Below are positions 39,299 through 52,391 of a DNA stretch of 64,000 nt, one piece after another. The DNA comes from Atherinomorus stipes. Lineage: Eukaryota; Chordata; Actinopteri; Atheriniformes; Atherinidae. The notes beneath the pieces are model-generated. The model was not told the DNA's origin and did no database searches. It saw only the letters and a program-made list of their open reading frames with translations. Numbering within the stretch: position 1 is the first letter of the stretch; each line of letters opens with the position of its first letter. A program made the translations under genes and the position numbers. The stretch spans positions 267,102-331,101 of the forward strand of contig JALJCO010013366.1 of NCBI GenBank assembly GCA_023101725.1, given 5' to 3'.

Positions 39299-40684
39299 AG
39301 GAGCTGTATCATGCTTTTCAAATGTTCCAAAAGTCAAATATAGGCATTTATGAGCTAGATATGTTCCCATCGTTACTATAGAAACTAATTTGGTGTTAAA
39401 TATTAGTTTTTCGATGCATCTAATTTCCAACATGGAAGTAAGATGGCTGACTGTACTGAACCGCGGAGCTCTCGACCAATTGCGGCATGTTTTACGCCCA
39501 TTTTATGACGTCGCCCCGGAAGAGACACTTATTCTGAAGGGTCACAGAATTGTCTGTAGCACCGGCAGCTCTCATGTGGATGTTAGTAGTAAACATTGAT
39601 GGATAATTACTCCGATCGACGGGATAAAACAGACCAGCCTGTTATGGAGCTGTATGCGCTTGACCCAGAGTCTGATATGCAGTTTGAAGTATACGCAGTA
39701 CCACAGAAGTACCACAGAGACCCCTGACAAGCAAGTAATTTAGCGAACAAATCATAGGCTAACAGTTAGCGCTGAGCTAAGCAGCACTCACATGGATCTT
39801 GTAAACATTGATGGATAATCGGACTCCGATCAACGGGATCAAACGGAGGAGCCTGTTATGGAGCTGTATGCGCTCAAGCCAGAGTCTGATATGGAGTTTG
39901 AAGTACACGCAGAAGTACCACAGAAGTACCACAGAGACCCCTGACAAGTAAATTAGCGAACAAATCATAGGCTAACAGTTAGCATTGAGCTGAGAGATGT
40001 GTTGACTCACCAGTGTTGTTGTCTGTCCATGCGCGTTTTTATAGTTGGAACTGCGTCATGTTTCAGAAGTAATCCCAGAGAAAAAAAACACTTTACTGCC
40101 CGAGATTCATGAAGTTGTCAGGAGTGAAGTTCACACACAAAGTTGAGTTTTTTTTCCCTGCTCCTGAAGTTAAAATCCAACCACTTCTGGCAAGTCGATT
40201 CATCCAGTACAACAAATAAACTCCCACGCTGAACATAACCACGCTGAACGTAACTGCATTTTTCCCAACTTGCTGTCCTCTAGAGCTTAAAAAAAAAGAA
40301 AAAAAAAAGGAAGAAAATTCTCCTGAACTCTGGAGCAAACGTCTGTTAGCTGATGGCTGCTTGTCTCTGAGGAAATCTTCCTGCAGGTGTTAGTTTCTTC
40401 CTCAGAGTGTGTATAGGATTCTCTGAGTTTCTGTTCAACAGAGGGCGTCTTGCTACGATACTGAGCGTGCGCATTTGGACTTTCGTGATTGGTGCCACGT
40501 TCATACGTAATGGGGTGGGTAGTCAGCCGTTTGCAGGGAGGTAGCGCTTGGTTTAAATATTCATGTAGATTACTCAAATATGCATGAATGAAGAAAAATA
40601 ACGATTTAAATCATTTCTTGATGAGGAAATAACACACTGACATGCTGAAAAGCTCTTAAGTCCATTTTTCATGATAGGGCTCCT
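39299..40684 (+). mobile_element. MITE family C, copy 2, TTAA-flanked, with internal duplication
   Basis: TTAA borders lie at 39,295-39,298 and 40,685-40,688. The ends AGGAGCTGTATCATG and, inverted, AGGAGCCCTATCATG match at 13 of 15 bases. Copy 1 (13,583) aligns with its left third. The interior carries the direct duplication described at 39,594-39,990. Confidence 0.7.
39594..39990 (+). repeat. Direct tandem duplication, about 200-base unit
   Basis: Two adjacent copies begin ACATTGATGGATAAT and end ATAGGCTAACAGTTAGC. They share GCCTGTTATGGAGCTGTATG, CAGAGTCTGATATG and the doubled GAAGTACCACAGA module. Copies differ by scattered substitutions and small indels. Confidence 0.85.
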
Positions 40685-40772
40685 TTAAATCCATATTGCA
40701 TTATAATCTGAAGCATGCATGGTAACAATATACTGTACATTGTGACATATTTTCTTCTGTGTGTAAATATGT

Positions 40773-40803
40773 GCGTGTGTGTGTGTATGTATATATAATG
40801 TAT
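40773..40803 (+). repeat. GT/AT dinucleotide tract
   Basis: An interrupted GTGTGTGTGTG run passes into TATATATA. Low complexity. Confidence 0.8.
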
Positions 40804-40954
40804 ATGTCAAAATGACTTTCTGAACATACTCGCATGCCAGATTGCAGAAAAAGTTTTTTAAAAAAAGCATAAAAATCTATTTTAAGAACACTTACTTTGC
40901 AAAACTTCTTAAAAAAAATAGAAAACCATTCAAATTCTACAGTTTTCTTCCTGT

Positions 40955-41158
40955 ATCAAAATGGCGGATGTAGGTCATCTGACGTCATGTCCGCATGGCA
41001 GCGCGGGAAATTCGGACACCGAATTGCAGCGCATTTTGCAGCACACGTGGGTGGAAAAGTTCTTTTTGGTATTTAGCGCTTCATCACCCATTAGTATTAA
41101 AAAAAAATGGACATGCATGTTTGTTTTTTTAAAATTCCTGCCTCCAGTCCCTTTTAAA
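40955..41158 (-). mobile_element. MITE family B, copy 4 (truncated)
   Basis: It shares with copy 3 the blocks GGATGTAGGTCATCTGAC, GGAAATTCGGACACCGAATT, TTTAGCGCTTCATCACCCAT and GGACATGCATGTTTG, and ends in CCCTTTTAAA. TGACGTCA is intact at 40,980-40,987. The far end is missing. The frames on both strands (about 80 codons) are not genes. Confidence 0.75.
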
Positions 41159-42134
41159 TATGAAACAACAAATTTCAAACTTGTAATATCTATTGTGCAA
41201 ATATGAACACTGACCATCAGTGTTTATGCTCTTCACGTGCAGTGATTAAACTCTCTTGTACATCTGCTGGGAACAGTGAATGCTTCATTTTTTCAACTTG
41301 TAACATCTAAAGCAACTTACAAATCATTACCTTTCCTCTATCCGGACTCGACGTAGCTTGTCGGATGGTCGGAAGGCAGTTTACCTGCCTGCCTGTGTAC
41401 CTTTCTCCCTGTTGCCACACCATTGACAGTTTATGCACTGAACTTGGCTGCAATCTGCATGCTGCATTCATGTGCAGAGCAGATGTCTGACAACTGTGTT
41501 TTGTACTGCTGCTGTGCTACAGGGGAATGTGGCTTCAATTAAGAAATTCTGACTTTGTCATCATTAATATGCACTATCCCGGTAGGCCGGCATAGTCAAG
41601 ATTTCTACCTTTGGCCAAATTTATATAGTTTATACCATATATCATTTATATCACCCACACTTATTTCAGATGTATTCACTTTGGGACAAAGTTAAAAATG
41701 ACAATTTTTGGGCTCTCAGAATGCTGGTTCCATTTAGACAAAATGACTAAATCCCCAATGGCATAAATGTTCTACAGAACCAGACCCGCCGGGTCTGAGA
41801 GAGCAAGTGCAAGATGACATGAAAAATTCCAGCTACACTGTCCAGACTCACCTTGCACTGTCAAAAAATGTCACTCTAGAGGCCGTTGTCAGATATAGGA
41901 GGTAAAGTCAGGTACATCTTGGACTTTTAATGTTCATCTGCTGCTCCCAAAGTCAAAATACTTTGATAAGAAAAATGATATTAAAATCTTGGGAGTGCTG
42001 GTATACTTTACGGGGCCGATGCTGGTAATGCAATATCAGCCCATAATATTGGCCCCAAATATCAGCAGGTTGTATTGACTGAGGCTGATGAGGAAAACAT
42101 TGTATTATAAAAAATCTGTATTGGTCGATCCCTT
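41159..42134. other. Non-coding stretch, possible DNA-transposon end
   Basis: No gene. Positions 42,010-42,133 (GGGGCCGATGCTGG ... TATTGGTCGATCCCTTA) resemble the end of a fish DNA transposon; this is not firm. Confidence 0.35.
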
Positions 42135-42594
42135 ATTCAAACTGAGTGCCCCTCCCCCTCAGGCTAATGGCCACTAGCCTATTCAACTATTCAGCTTCAA
42201 GTGTCTCCTTCAGAGCTCTGAAGCGGGTGAAAGCCAAACCAATGTTGACCCTGGATTTCCAGCGTGCACTGTCTAAAGCTCTTACCGCAAAGTACTCCCT
42301 TTCTTGGAGAGTTCGCGTGACTGGATTTTGCTCCAGTCATGAGCTTATTCCTAGACAGCGTCATGCCCTTAACTCTGTTATTGGCTGGCGACATATACAG
42401 AAATCTCCACCCAGAAACGTCCCGAACACACCAAAACAATGGGAAAAAGTTAATTACAGACGGGGAGAGGGAGTTGCAAACAAACTCACCACCACACGAG
42501 AGTAGAGGCCCAAAGGCACGGATTGAGATGGATTTCACTTGCACAAGTCTAACATTTATTTTCTGGGGGGAAACCCCAAACTTACCTTTAAAGC
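42135..42594 (-). mobile_element. MITE family D, copy 2 (inverted)
   Basis: Inverse match to copies 1 and 3 across the GGCCATTAGCCTGAG-like block, TTCAGAGCTCTGAAG, TGACTGGA.....GACGC-like DNA and GGCCCAAAGG. It ends ACCTTTAAAG. Two frames of 115-119 codons on opposite strands overlie it and are not called. Confidence 0.75.
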
Positions 42595-43953
42595 CTGTCT
42601 GCCATGGAACATGTTATTCATATCTTTAAATAAAGTAAAACAGAAGTTTGAAAAACATGTTTCATTTTGTAGTCAGCCCTGCGATTCTCTTATATCTGAC
42701 AAAGCTTTGGTATTTAATAACCTGTTAAGACAATCTATGTGAATATTGTGGACTTAACAAGGAAGTTGAACCATTTTGTGCTCCAACAGAAGCAACAAAA
42801 TCTCCTCTAGCAGGACATAAGTAGTACCAAAGCTTCATAGCCTCATAACCACTAAGCATTTCAGGCAGTAATGGCCTGTACTTATCCAGACATTAGCATT
42901 TCTCCTGTTCTCTTGGGTATTGATTCATTAAGTGAAATCTCTTGCTGATAGCCACGGTCTTTTGGAAGTGCTCTGAAGGCTCTTGAAACTTTGCAGTTCA
43001 GTATAAATGCATTCTTATAGTTAAAATAAACTACCATAATGATGCAAAAGATACAGGAAATGATTTAGCTTTATAGCACAGTAATGTAAACTGGAAGAGC
43101 AGAGATGGCACACAAACTTAGAACAAATTGTAGATACAGACATATTTATAATAGAATCAAGCCTAATATCATAAATCAATCAAAAGCAACACTTGTATCA
43201 TGTTTGAATCAGTGGTCTGAGAGATCTCTGTTGTGGGCTACAATCAATAGCTCTCCCATGCTTCTTCAAACATTGATCTTGTCCTCTGAGATTTAATTAG
43301 TTCCTGAATATGTTCAGTGTAACATGAATATTGTGGTATAGCTATTGAACAGTGGGATGACCTATACTGCAGTTGTCCAGGAATCAATTATGAATGTTGT
43401 AATTTGCTATTGACGTAATTGATGCATTTGTCCAATTATACTGGAGACAGTTGTCAGCTCTTTTTACTTTGCGACTCAATGAGCAGCCAAACAGTGGAGC
43501 GTCCTCAGGAGGAACAATAAGCCCACTGTCCAAAGTCCAACACTAAGTGGGCTCCTTTCCTATTATGGGTGGACAGAAAATAACTATTACAGTGCCTCCA
43601 ATATCTAACATGCTCAACCCTGGCATGTGGACTGTAAGTGGGCCAGAAAAGGTCTCTGCTGTAATTCCTAATTTAATTTTGAATACGTTTCTATTTTTTT
43701 CACTATTAGTTAATAGTTAGTTAATGAGCATTTTTTGGGAGGGGGGACATAACTTCCTTTAACCACACAACATATTGTCATTCAACTTAACTGCGCACCT
43801 TTTGCTTTTTACATTTGTAAATTTACCCCTAACCCTGGGTTTCAGCTGCCAACCACCTATTAAAATTATGACTGCATCAAATGGCTCTGAAACATGAAGC
43901 TAATCCTAAAGTGACTTTATAGTGCAAATACCACTGATACACTAACTGTGCGG
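42595..43953. other. Non-coding stretch without recognised gene
   Basis: No repeat family or coding domain was recognised in this interval. Confidence 0.4.
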
Positions 43954-44248
43954 AACCTACACAAAACGTTACATAACTGACAGCTGTCCACTAATTGGTC
44001 AATGGAAATTGTCGTCATACGTGTTTCGCCTCGCCTCCTCTAAAAGTATCTGGCTCTGTTTTCGGTGACTACAAGCCACAGAGAAAACGGTAACACCTTG
44101 ATATCATCCAATGCCTCCCTCCACTGTTGTTTTTACTTTACTGATCACCGCGTGGCATGGCAGTCACGTCACGACAATCTCGACCACACCTACTCCACCC
44201 ACTTCCAGGTAGTAGACTACTGGTTCCCCTGTGTGGAAACAAAAACCT
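43954..44248 (-). mobile_element. MITE family A, partial inverted copy
   Basis: Inverse match to 6,180-6,470. Shared blocks are CCTACACAAAACGT, TTGTCGTCATACGTGTTTC, CCTCGCCTC, AAGCCACAGAGAAAA and CCACCCACTTCCAGGTAGTA. Both terminal repeats are missing. Confidence 0.75.
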
Positions 44249-47200
44249 TTATCAAAGTTATTGCCAAAGGGAGACATATTTAACACAGATTTGGGTCTGA
44301 AAGTGGCAGCCACAAATCTCACATATAAAATCTTATCTACCTTCTTTATTTTGCTACAACCATTTCCTGTGTTTCTGGAGTTTGATTCAGTATATGTTTT
44401 TGTAGGCTACTGTATAGTGATACTAGAAGATGTACAAAAGGTCCTCAAATTCTAAGATTGAAACATTCAATGTGTATTAAGAAAATATCAATATATCATC
44501 TTCGACCCTGTTGTACCTTTACTGTGTGTAATTTGTGCAATTTATTTATGCAGCCAGTTCAAACATTTGACTGGTTCAATGATCTCAACCAGGACTCCAC
44601 AGATTACTCCAAAGGCCGACCGGGTTTTCTTCTTCTTAATTGATTCAATGTAAATTGAAAAAGAAAACCCTCTTCAGTAGTATTTAGGTAGAAATGGCTT
44701 GTAACATTAATTAACAATGCTTTCAATGTCAACAAGGCTTTAAAAGAACTTATTAAAATATTACCATAATTTAAATCTGAATTAGGTTTAGCAGCCACTA
44801 GAGGAATGCAATATTGTATGCAAATTTACTTTTATTTTTATTTCTTTTTTTCATTGTATCTAGTCAAAGTGTTCCCCAAACATGGCCAATACAAGCTGCT
44901 CTGAGGTCCCACAAATGAATAAATCATACTGGTGGGAAAACAATGCAACATGGCAAACAAGTTGAACAAAAATAAATGAGTAAATGAAATGGAAGGTAAA
45001 CTTCAGATATCTTTATCCGCTTTATTGAGCAAGACAGTTCAGTTGCACCTTAACAGCTATAGCTACAAATGTAGCCTGAAGAGTTTTGTCTATTTTTATG
45101 TTTGGGTAGGACCCACTATTGAACCTTTGGATTTTCTCAGTGACACACCCCTATTAACAGTCCATACAGCGTCCATCTTGAATCCTACCCGTTTTTGTGA
45201 GCTCTCTCCAGTCAGTAACCCCGGCTTTAAACTGGGTCCATGAGCACAGTGCTGGCAGCACAACGGCTTTGCTCCAACCTCCATGGCGCGAACATTTACA
45301 CCATGCACTGAGCGCCCGCGAGCGCACCAGCTGTTGCTAGATCCGTGACATCACGGAATCAGGGGAGGGCTTGCAAGATCGCCTTTGATTCTCATCAAAT
45401 TGGTTAATTTTGTTCACGTTTGTGTTTCATTGTTTATTTCTCCAAAACCATGTGTCCTTGATGTCATGTTCAGATAGTTCAGCAGTTTAAATCTGCACAG
45501 TAGCTTTTGTTTAGGAAGTTACTGGATGTTTTACACTGAATCCCATGTCTGACTTCCTGTGTGGTCTGATCTGAACTACTGAAATTTACGCTGTGTCGGT
45601 GCGTGCTCTGTCAAAAATAGAGCTGGCACGTATCTATAGCACAGCGGCGTGCCATGCTGGAGTGACAACACAGGTCCGTGTGCAGTGTGTTAACGGCTGT
45701 GGCACAACTTGGGTCCAACCGCTACAGAGCTTAATAGAAAACTAAGGATTGTGCATTAGAAAGGTTTGGGGCGTTGGTATTAAGAGTTATATGGCCTGAT
45801 ATTAACAGTGGTGATGTTTGTGAAATATGAGCGATATTTCAGTTTGAAAACTCACCACCTCCATTTATTTTAGTGTAATTCAGGAAGGGCGGCATTCGGA
45901 CAACCTTTTTCCTCTCTCCAAAGACGCCTAAATGCCACTCAACACTTTAGATAGCTCAAATTCTTAAAAAAAGCTAAGACAGTTGTCTGCAGCAAAATTA
46001 ATATAGAGAAGTATTGTGGCATTTGCCCCGTGTGATTGTTAGGTTAAAATACGTCCACAGATCAGAGGTAGCTACAGTATCGCTGTTTTAGAAATACTAT
46101 ATTAAACATGGAACTCAACGGCAGAGTCATGTTACTACAGTATACCTTTTGAGGGTCTGTGTGGGGGTGGGTCCAATTTTGTGCCTGTAGAGAGTAAAAC
46201 AATAATCCTAGAAATAGGACAGACCAGGGCAGCGATTTCCAAACAGACTATTCCTTTTACACACTGGACTGCAAAGTAGCTGCTAATAATTTATTTTTTT
46301 TGCCTGAAATAAACGTTGTTCGATCCTTTTAATTTTCTTTTCTGAGTGTACTAGAATACCTATTTCAAAGCTGAAATAAAAAAATAAATCCGGGGTGGGG
46401 GATGGTATGCTCCTGCACCCCCCCAAGATGGGTCCGGTGTTTGTCACCTTTTTGACCTCTGAGTTTGCCGGTCTGTCTGTCCATGGTTGTAAGAAAATAA
46501 ATGGATAAATAAATAAAACAGGAGAACCTCTAACCAATTGACCTCTAGCCCTGCCTTTTGATATGGATGCACAATTACGCATGAATAACAGTAACTTACA
46601 GTCATTCTTCTGCACAAGTAATCCCGCTGCAATAGAATCTTATTAAATAAAGTAATGGGCTACAGCTTGGCTATCACACACATCTCAGCTCTTTAAAAAA
46701 TATTTATATTTGAAGGGGGGATCAACTATGTATCAAATGCACTTAAGGTCAGCTCAGTCACTTTTTCCTCTTGTTTTCCAATTTAAGCCAGCAGGTTTGG
46801 ACGCGTTTCATTTATAATATACGTTATCCTCATTTGTTGAACAGCCATACACAACATCTTTTCTTTTTAACAATTAACTTACCATGCATAAACCTATCAC
46901 AGAAACTGATCATGTCATCACTTTCCTCGCTTTCTTGGCTGCAAACTCCGCAATAAGACTATAATCCAGTTTGGGATGCAATTCCATTTATTGCATCCAA
47001 ACTGCATCTGACGCGTCTGGTGTGAGCCACACCACTGACTATAACAACCGCTATTTACTCCAGAGGCCCTGCCACAGCCGTAATGCACCACACACAGACC
47101 TGGTGGAAATCCACTTTCATCTTTTCTTCTGTGTCCCTCTCTCTTTTCCTTTCTTCCTTTGATATTGTCTTCTTGAAAAAAACTTTTACCAAGATTAACA

Positions 47201-47455
47201 TAAGGTTTTAGCCCACAGCCTCAAGATACAAATTACAAAAGGTGAAGAACTCGAACAAACCGCAAAAGGGAGACACTGGAACTAAAGGCAAAACTAAACT
47301 TAGTGATGCCAAACTAAACTAAAGACTCCAAACCAAAAAAGGAAACAAAACACAAAGAGCAGAAGATCAGCCTGGGGATCTGATCTTGGGGAACCACTGC
47401 TTTCACAGGTTGCTTTAGACCCCCCAGGGTCTAAATGTCTAGAGTTGAGTTTGGG
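44249..47455. other. Non-coding stretch without recognised gene
   Basis: No supported gene. A 10-bp inverted repeat (GGGTTTTCTT at 44,622 with AAGAAAACCC at 44,661) is present. Positions 45,165-45,215 share CCATCTTG.ATCCTACCCG and TGAGCTCTCTCCAG with 1,330-1,368, an unnamed short dispersed repeat. Confidence 0.4.
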
Positions 47456-47900
47456 TGTGTTCACACTCTGGCTACAGTATTTGGTCCACTTTAAATGGAC
47501 CGTGGTCCGATTCCATGGATAGTCCGCTTCATTTGGCGTAGTCTGAACACCAACTCTACTCTGGTGCCCACCAAAGAAGTGGACTCTGGTCCGCTGAAAG
47601 CTAGGGGGTCTCAGTTCACTTGCAAACAGACTATTGGACTATCCAGTGCCCCTAATGGAAATGACATTTGTCGACTGTAATAAAGCAGAAAAATAAGAAG
47701 TAGAAGGAAGTGGGGTAGATTATCGTTTGGGTCTGAGTGAAAACGAAGCAAATGGCACCCGTTAAGGGGTTGAAGTGTGTTGTGTGTCGCAATTCTCCAG
47801 GGCTGCTCGAGGGCGGAAGTCCGCCATGCCCCTTTTGCGCCCTCAATCCACATTTCAGTGAAGTCCGCATCATTGCAGACTTCACTGAAGCATATTGCCC
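47456..47900 (+). mobile_element. Probable non-autonomous DNA element
   Basis: The start GGTGTGTTCACACTCTGGCT and TTGGTCCACTTTAAATGGAC resemble PIF/Harbinger-like fish MITEs. An inverted repeat TTCAGTGAAGTC (47,854) / GACTTCACTGAA (47,878) lies near the right side. The right border is uncertain. Confidence 0.4.
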
Positions 47901-48235
47901 ATAATGCATTGCTGCATGTGACGTTTTGAAGCATAAACGCGGATCATGTCCATGTTTGGTGATGAGCTCCTGCCTGTGGTGGAAAAAAAAAAAGAAGCCA
48001 TTTCAGATGTAAACATTGAAATATTTAATCTTTTATGCTGTAGGTGAAGTAATTACTGAAGTTTGCCATGTTAATTCAAACTATACTTCAAATATTAATA
48101 TTATTTCATTAATAATGAAAGTTATCAGTTTACTGATAAAAGTAGCTAAATTAATTCATTTAAAAACTTTATTTACATAGGTAAGTCCAGTCGAGACACA
48201 GCATCTTTAACAAGGGAAACCTGTTTACCTAGTTT

Positions 48236-48345
48236 AGTTTATTATGGATCCCCATTAGTCTTCACCAGTGAAGACTATTCTTTCTGGGGTCCAGATCAAC
48301 ATAAATTTTGAACATACAATCAACAAAAACACAGGTTAACTAAAT
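48236..48345 (+). repeat. Fish interspersed repeat fragment
   Basis: GTTTATTATGGATCCCCATT, then CTATTCTTTCTGGGGTCC, is a recurrent phrase in fish repeats. Short, non-coding. Confidence 0.5.
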
Positions 48346-49439
48346 TAAATTGCAATACTTAGCAAACATTTTAAAAGAAAAAAAGTAAAAACTAAATAAG
48401 TATACATGCCAAAGCATATATTTTCAATGAAATTAAGAATGGAATAATTATCTATTTATATAAAGTAAAGCCAAACTTTAGACCTTCACGTTTGCTCTGC
48501 CATCATAGTTGTTACTACTGGTGAGTGAAGCTCGTCCAGAGAGAGCAAGGCCAACACGTGAGAGCGCAACAGTCGCCTTCAATCAGTTCTGCAGCGTGAG
48601 TGCTTGTTAAGGAGGTGGCAGTTGGCAATACGATATTTAGCTTGAGGTTAATTAGTCTCCCGCTAAAACTGTGTATGACCTTAACTGCAGGTACCGTTAA
48701 AAAGACCGGTAAGGCTGAAGCTCATCGGTCCAAGTGGACCATGAGACTCTGCCCCGGAACCATTTTAATACCGGATTTTGGTACCAATCCCTACTGGGAC
48801 CTGTCGTCGTTTCAAATGTACTTTTGTAATGTTCAAATAGCCTAATGTTTAGGCTAAGTTTAAGTTCTGCTATTTCAGACTGTCCTCACAGTGATGGACA
48901 GTCATGACAGCCTTTATCTTCGGGATTTGGTCTCTTCCTTTCTGCTTTCAAGCTGTAAATATATGAAAAAATTCTCCATTTATTTTCTCACCTTTTGTTG
49001 TTTCTCGTGGCATTGGAACAACAGGTGACACAGCAGCACTAACTCTTAACACAGATGTACCGAAAGAACGCAGATGCAGTCACAGATTGAACTTGTCCAT
49101 TCACGACTGAGTTTATTCATGCAACATGGTGGTGCTATCCCAGAATTCCTGAGTGACTAATTTCTTCCATTCTCTATTCGAGTTGGGAGCTGATTTCTGA
49201 GGGTTGCCAAATCTTTTTGGAAAAATATAAATGCGCAAAATCAATGTAGCTTTATGACCAGACATGAGAAGGATGATGAGCGGTTGGTCTCAAACAGTTA
49301 TTTTATTACTCAAAACCAGTTACTGTCGACTGTAATTAGGCTACACCAAAACAACAACTACGAACCTGTCCACTAGTCTCATGCCTGACACGTCATTCAC
49401 ACATCATCAGAGCAAAGAAGCGTTTTTTTTTTCTCCCCG
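48346..49439. other. Non-coding stretch without recognised gene
   Basis: No supported gene or named repeat. Confidence 0.35.
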
Positions 49440-49649
49440 GTCTGCTGTCAGCAGGAGCAGCAGCTGAGGAAAGCATTCAAGCAGCCTGCAGACTTACTGG
49501 ACTATGTCTCCTGGCTGGCCTGGGAACGCCTCGAGATCCCCCCGGATGAGCTGGTGACTGTGGCTGGGGATGGGGAAGTCTGGGCTTCCCTGTCTAGGCA
49601 GTTGCGCTCGCAACCTGACCGGGATAAGCTGAAGAAGACTGTACGGTAG
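49440..49649 (+). pseudogene. C-terminal ORF fragment of a probable transposable element
   Basis: A 69-codon open frame without its own start ends at TAG 49,647. It contains LLDYVSWLAWERLEIPPDEL, then VAGDGEVWASLSRQLRSQPD. Unlike its surroundings it is GC-rich. The nucleotide phrase (CTGGCCTGGGAACGCCTCG, GAAGTCTGGGCTTCCCTG) is one I associate with 3' regions of fish non-LTR retrotransposons, from memory only. A polypyrimidine run ending CTGTCAG precedes it, so a host exon is the alternative, but I think that less likely. Confidence 0.4.
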
Positions 49650-50489
49650 TTGGTTCTTTATTATTTCTGGTCAAAATGAAAACCATTTTGGAAAATATTA
49701 CAGACCCCTGGCCTCATACCTTATCTAAATCCTGGGGAACAAACAACTTAAAAGGAGGCTGTTGGAGCCTCCTGCACATCTCTGCCGGTAAAATTCCCGT
49801 CTGGAGACACTGTTTACTGGACATGAGACTTTAACACATGGAGCTGCAGTCACATCTGCTGGATGATTCTTCATTCATCAGTGTTTCCCTCACAAAACTG
49901 TGATGTCCAGCTGTGGACAGAGACTGCTTCTCCTCGGATCTTCACGGGTCCTCTCGGACATCAGAGGATTTGTCTGGCTGCTTCCAAAGATGCATCCTTC
50001 CCTCTATCCTCACCTTTATAAACAGGAACTATGTAAAACTCGACTGGAACCATCGAAGTTTTTATCTTCTCGTTTTTAAAGGCTAATTATTTGCTCTGTG
50101 GACCGGGCTCTGTGAGAAGGTCTTGGAGCTGACTTGCTGTACAGTTCCAAGTCTGGTTCTAACCTGAAACCTGTCTGATTGTCCCATATTCCTCAGCATC
50201 ATCACACTCTTCTGAATTGGCTGACAATCCCCCCACACAAACCAATTCCAATCTAGCTGTTCTGGAGCATCTTTCATGTTTTTCACTGCTTTAATAATAC
50301 ATGTAAATCAATGAGCCAACCGCATCTGCTTCATCTTGTGACATCGTGTCATGGAGAGGCTAAATGCTAAGGGCTAGCGTGCTGCGTCTTTTTAGCAAAG
50401 GATATCTACAAATATAAGTCTGACTTCTAACTGCACAGAGCTACTTATTTTGTTTTGTTGTATAGTTGTATTGCAAAATTGCTTAAAGT

Positions 50490-50853
50490 TAAGGTCACAT
50501 CATCAGCACTTTAAGAAAACCACTAATAAGTGAGGCTAACCAGGAAAAAAAGGCTTCATTTTGGTCTCTGTAGTAATGGAAGAAGGTCATGTGGTCTGAG
50601 TCCAGATTTACCCTGTTCCAGAGTAATGGGCGCATCAGGGTAAGAAGAGAGGCTGGTGAAGTGATGCAGCAGTGGTCAGACTCTACCATTAATGCAGCAC
50701 TGGATGGAAATAAATCTTGTGACATTGAAGAAGTTTATCAAAATAATGCCACAGTGAATGCGTGCCATAATCAAATCTAAAGGCAGTCCAACAAAATATT
50801 TGAGTGTATGACCATTTTTTTTTTTTTTTTTTTTTTTGGCCAGGCAGTGTATA
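50490..50853 (+). pseudogene. Tc1-like transposase remnant with internal deletion
   Basis: One frame reads WSESRFTLFQSNGRIRVRRE, matching the WSDES-type block of Tc1-like transposases. The text then jumps to QQWSDSTINAALDG and decayed C-terminal sequence. The region between, which should hold the second catalytic Asp and the final Asp/Glu, is deleted. The right end GGCCAGGCAGTGTAT (50,838-50,852) follows a 23-base T run and resembles the terminus of this Tc1-like group. Confidence 0.75.
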
Positions 50854-51042
50854 TGCCAGCATCATGACTTGAGGGGGAAGGTCACTTTGTGTGATTAAAT
50901 ATTTCATAACCATTTCAGCTTAAAATGGTTTAAAAAAAGGAACTTATACATATTTTCATATAGCTAATTATTTTATCCATTAGGATATTTCAATATTCAG
51001 GATTTCTCCTTTCTTCTGTTTCAGGAAACTGGTAATATTGGA

Positions 51043-51762
51043 TAATGAACAAGGGGCAAACTCCGCCTCAGAACAGTGAAGCTCGCTTCCTTGTTGTAAA
51101 TAGTGTAATCCTCCCTTCATCCGCTAGGGGCTGGCTCCAAGAGCGAGCAAATCCCCATAGACTCCCATGTTAAAAACGCCAACTTCACAGCAGAAATAAA
51201 CAGGTTTACAGCCTGGTTCAAAAAATCATTTTAGGTTTATTAGGTCAAGTTTACCTTCATGTCAACTGTGAGGGGGGTGAATTTTTTTATAACTCATTCG
51301 TTTAGATGTTATTTATTCTTCAAATTACACATAATTAAGGGCGTGTCCTTATGATTGACATGCGGCAGACCGGAAGCTCCGCCTGCCGACCGGAGGCTCC
51401 TAGTTAGCTCCTTCTTTGCTCTTAATAAGGTCTCAGTTTGTTACAAAGTCGCACAACGGCGGTGTTTAGTCAGCGAATTGCAAGTCTAAGCATGTCTTAC
51501 CTTAACCATGCCGCTTAGGGGGCTTATCTTTGTTAGCTCCTCTTAGTTTCGTGTTAGCTCAGTTAGCGTTTAGCCCACAGTACGTCAGCTGTCAATCATT
51601 TGCCCCGCAGCCGCGCTGTGCCCATTTTAGTATTTTCCTGGAGTGACGACGTACGTGACACGGCAAGATGGCGACGGTAAGACACGCCCAACTGGCTTCA
51701 CATTTCTCTATTCAGAAGAGACCGGAAGCTACGTCCAGTAATTATATACAGTCTATGATAAT
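51043..51762 (-). repeat. Dispersed repeat family E, copy 3
   Basis: Inverse of 20,437-21,140 and 14,053-14,210. The outer end TATATACAGTCTATGATAAT resembles a widespread fish repeat terminus. The interior has CGGAAGCTCCGCC and ACCGGAGGCTCC, related short modules. Confidence 0.75.
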
Positions 51763-52391
51763 GAAACAGGATGAGATAAAATGAAGTGAAGTAATTGATA
51801 CAGTAAAGCTGTCAGTCAAATATCTTAAGTAAACAAGTAGTACCGTAAGTTACTGCATTTTATATCCCCCTATGAAATGACTTTGCTGGCAATTCTCTGC
51901 CAAACGTCGCAGCAGGTGGTGGTGGATGCAGACGTGTTGCTTTTCTTTCCAGTATCATAATTTTCTCCTTATCAGAAGCTTCAAAAAGGACCTGCAATTC
52001 CGCCTACGAACAGTAGGGTGCTCAAAATTTAGCCATTTTCATTGTGATTTTTGGAGCTCAGTAGGTGATGCCTCTCTTATTCTCCTGGCTTATCCAAGCC
52101 GGATTGTGAAAACTGATTCATGGCAGGAGTGGTGGAACTGTCGGAGCGGGATAAAATGTCAGAGGAACCCAGGACTCAGCCTTTATCACACCATTTGTTG
52201 AGCTTCCTTTCTGGAATACCCCCTCTGGACACAGCCACGGATATAACAGTGATGCAGTGCTTAAAAAGAAACTGGGCTCTAACGTCACACGGCACCCCAG
52301 AAGAAAAAGCTCTCGTGTGGTTTCTCAGCTGTAAGATGCCGCTAGGCATCAATGGATCCAGAAATGTGACAGTGCCATCAAACAAGTCTGT

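Noticed and set aside
42146..42544. Overlapping 119- and 115-codon frames on opposite strands
   Set aside because: Both fall within MITE family D copy 2. The other family copies do not preserve the frames.
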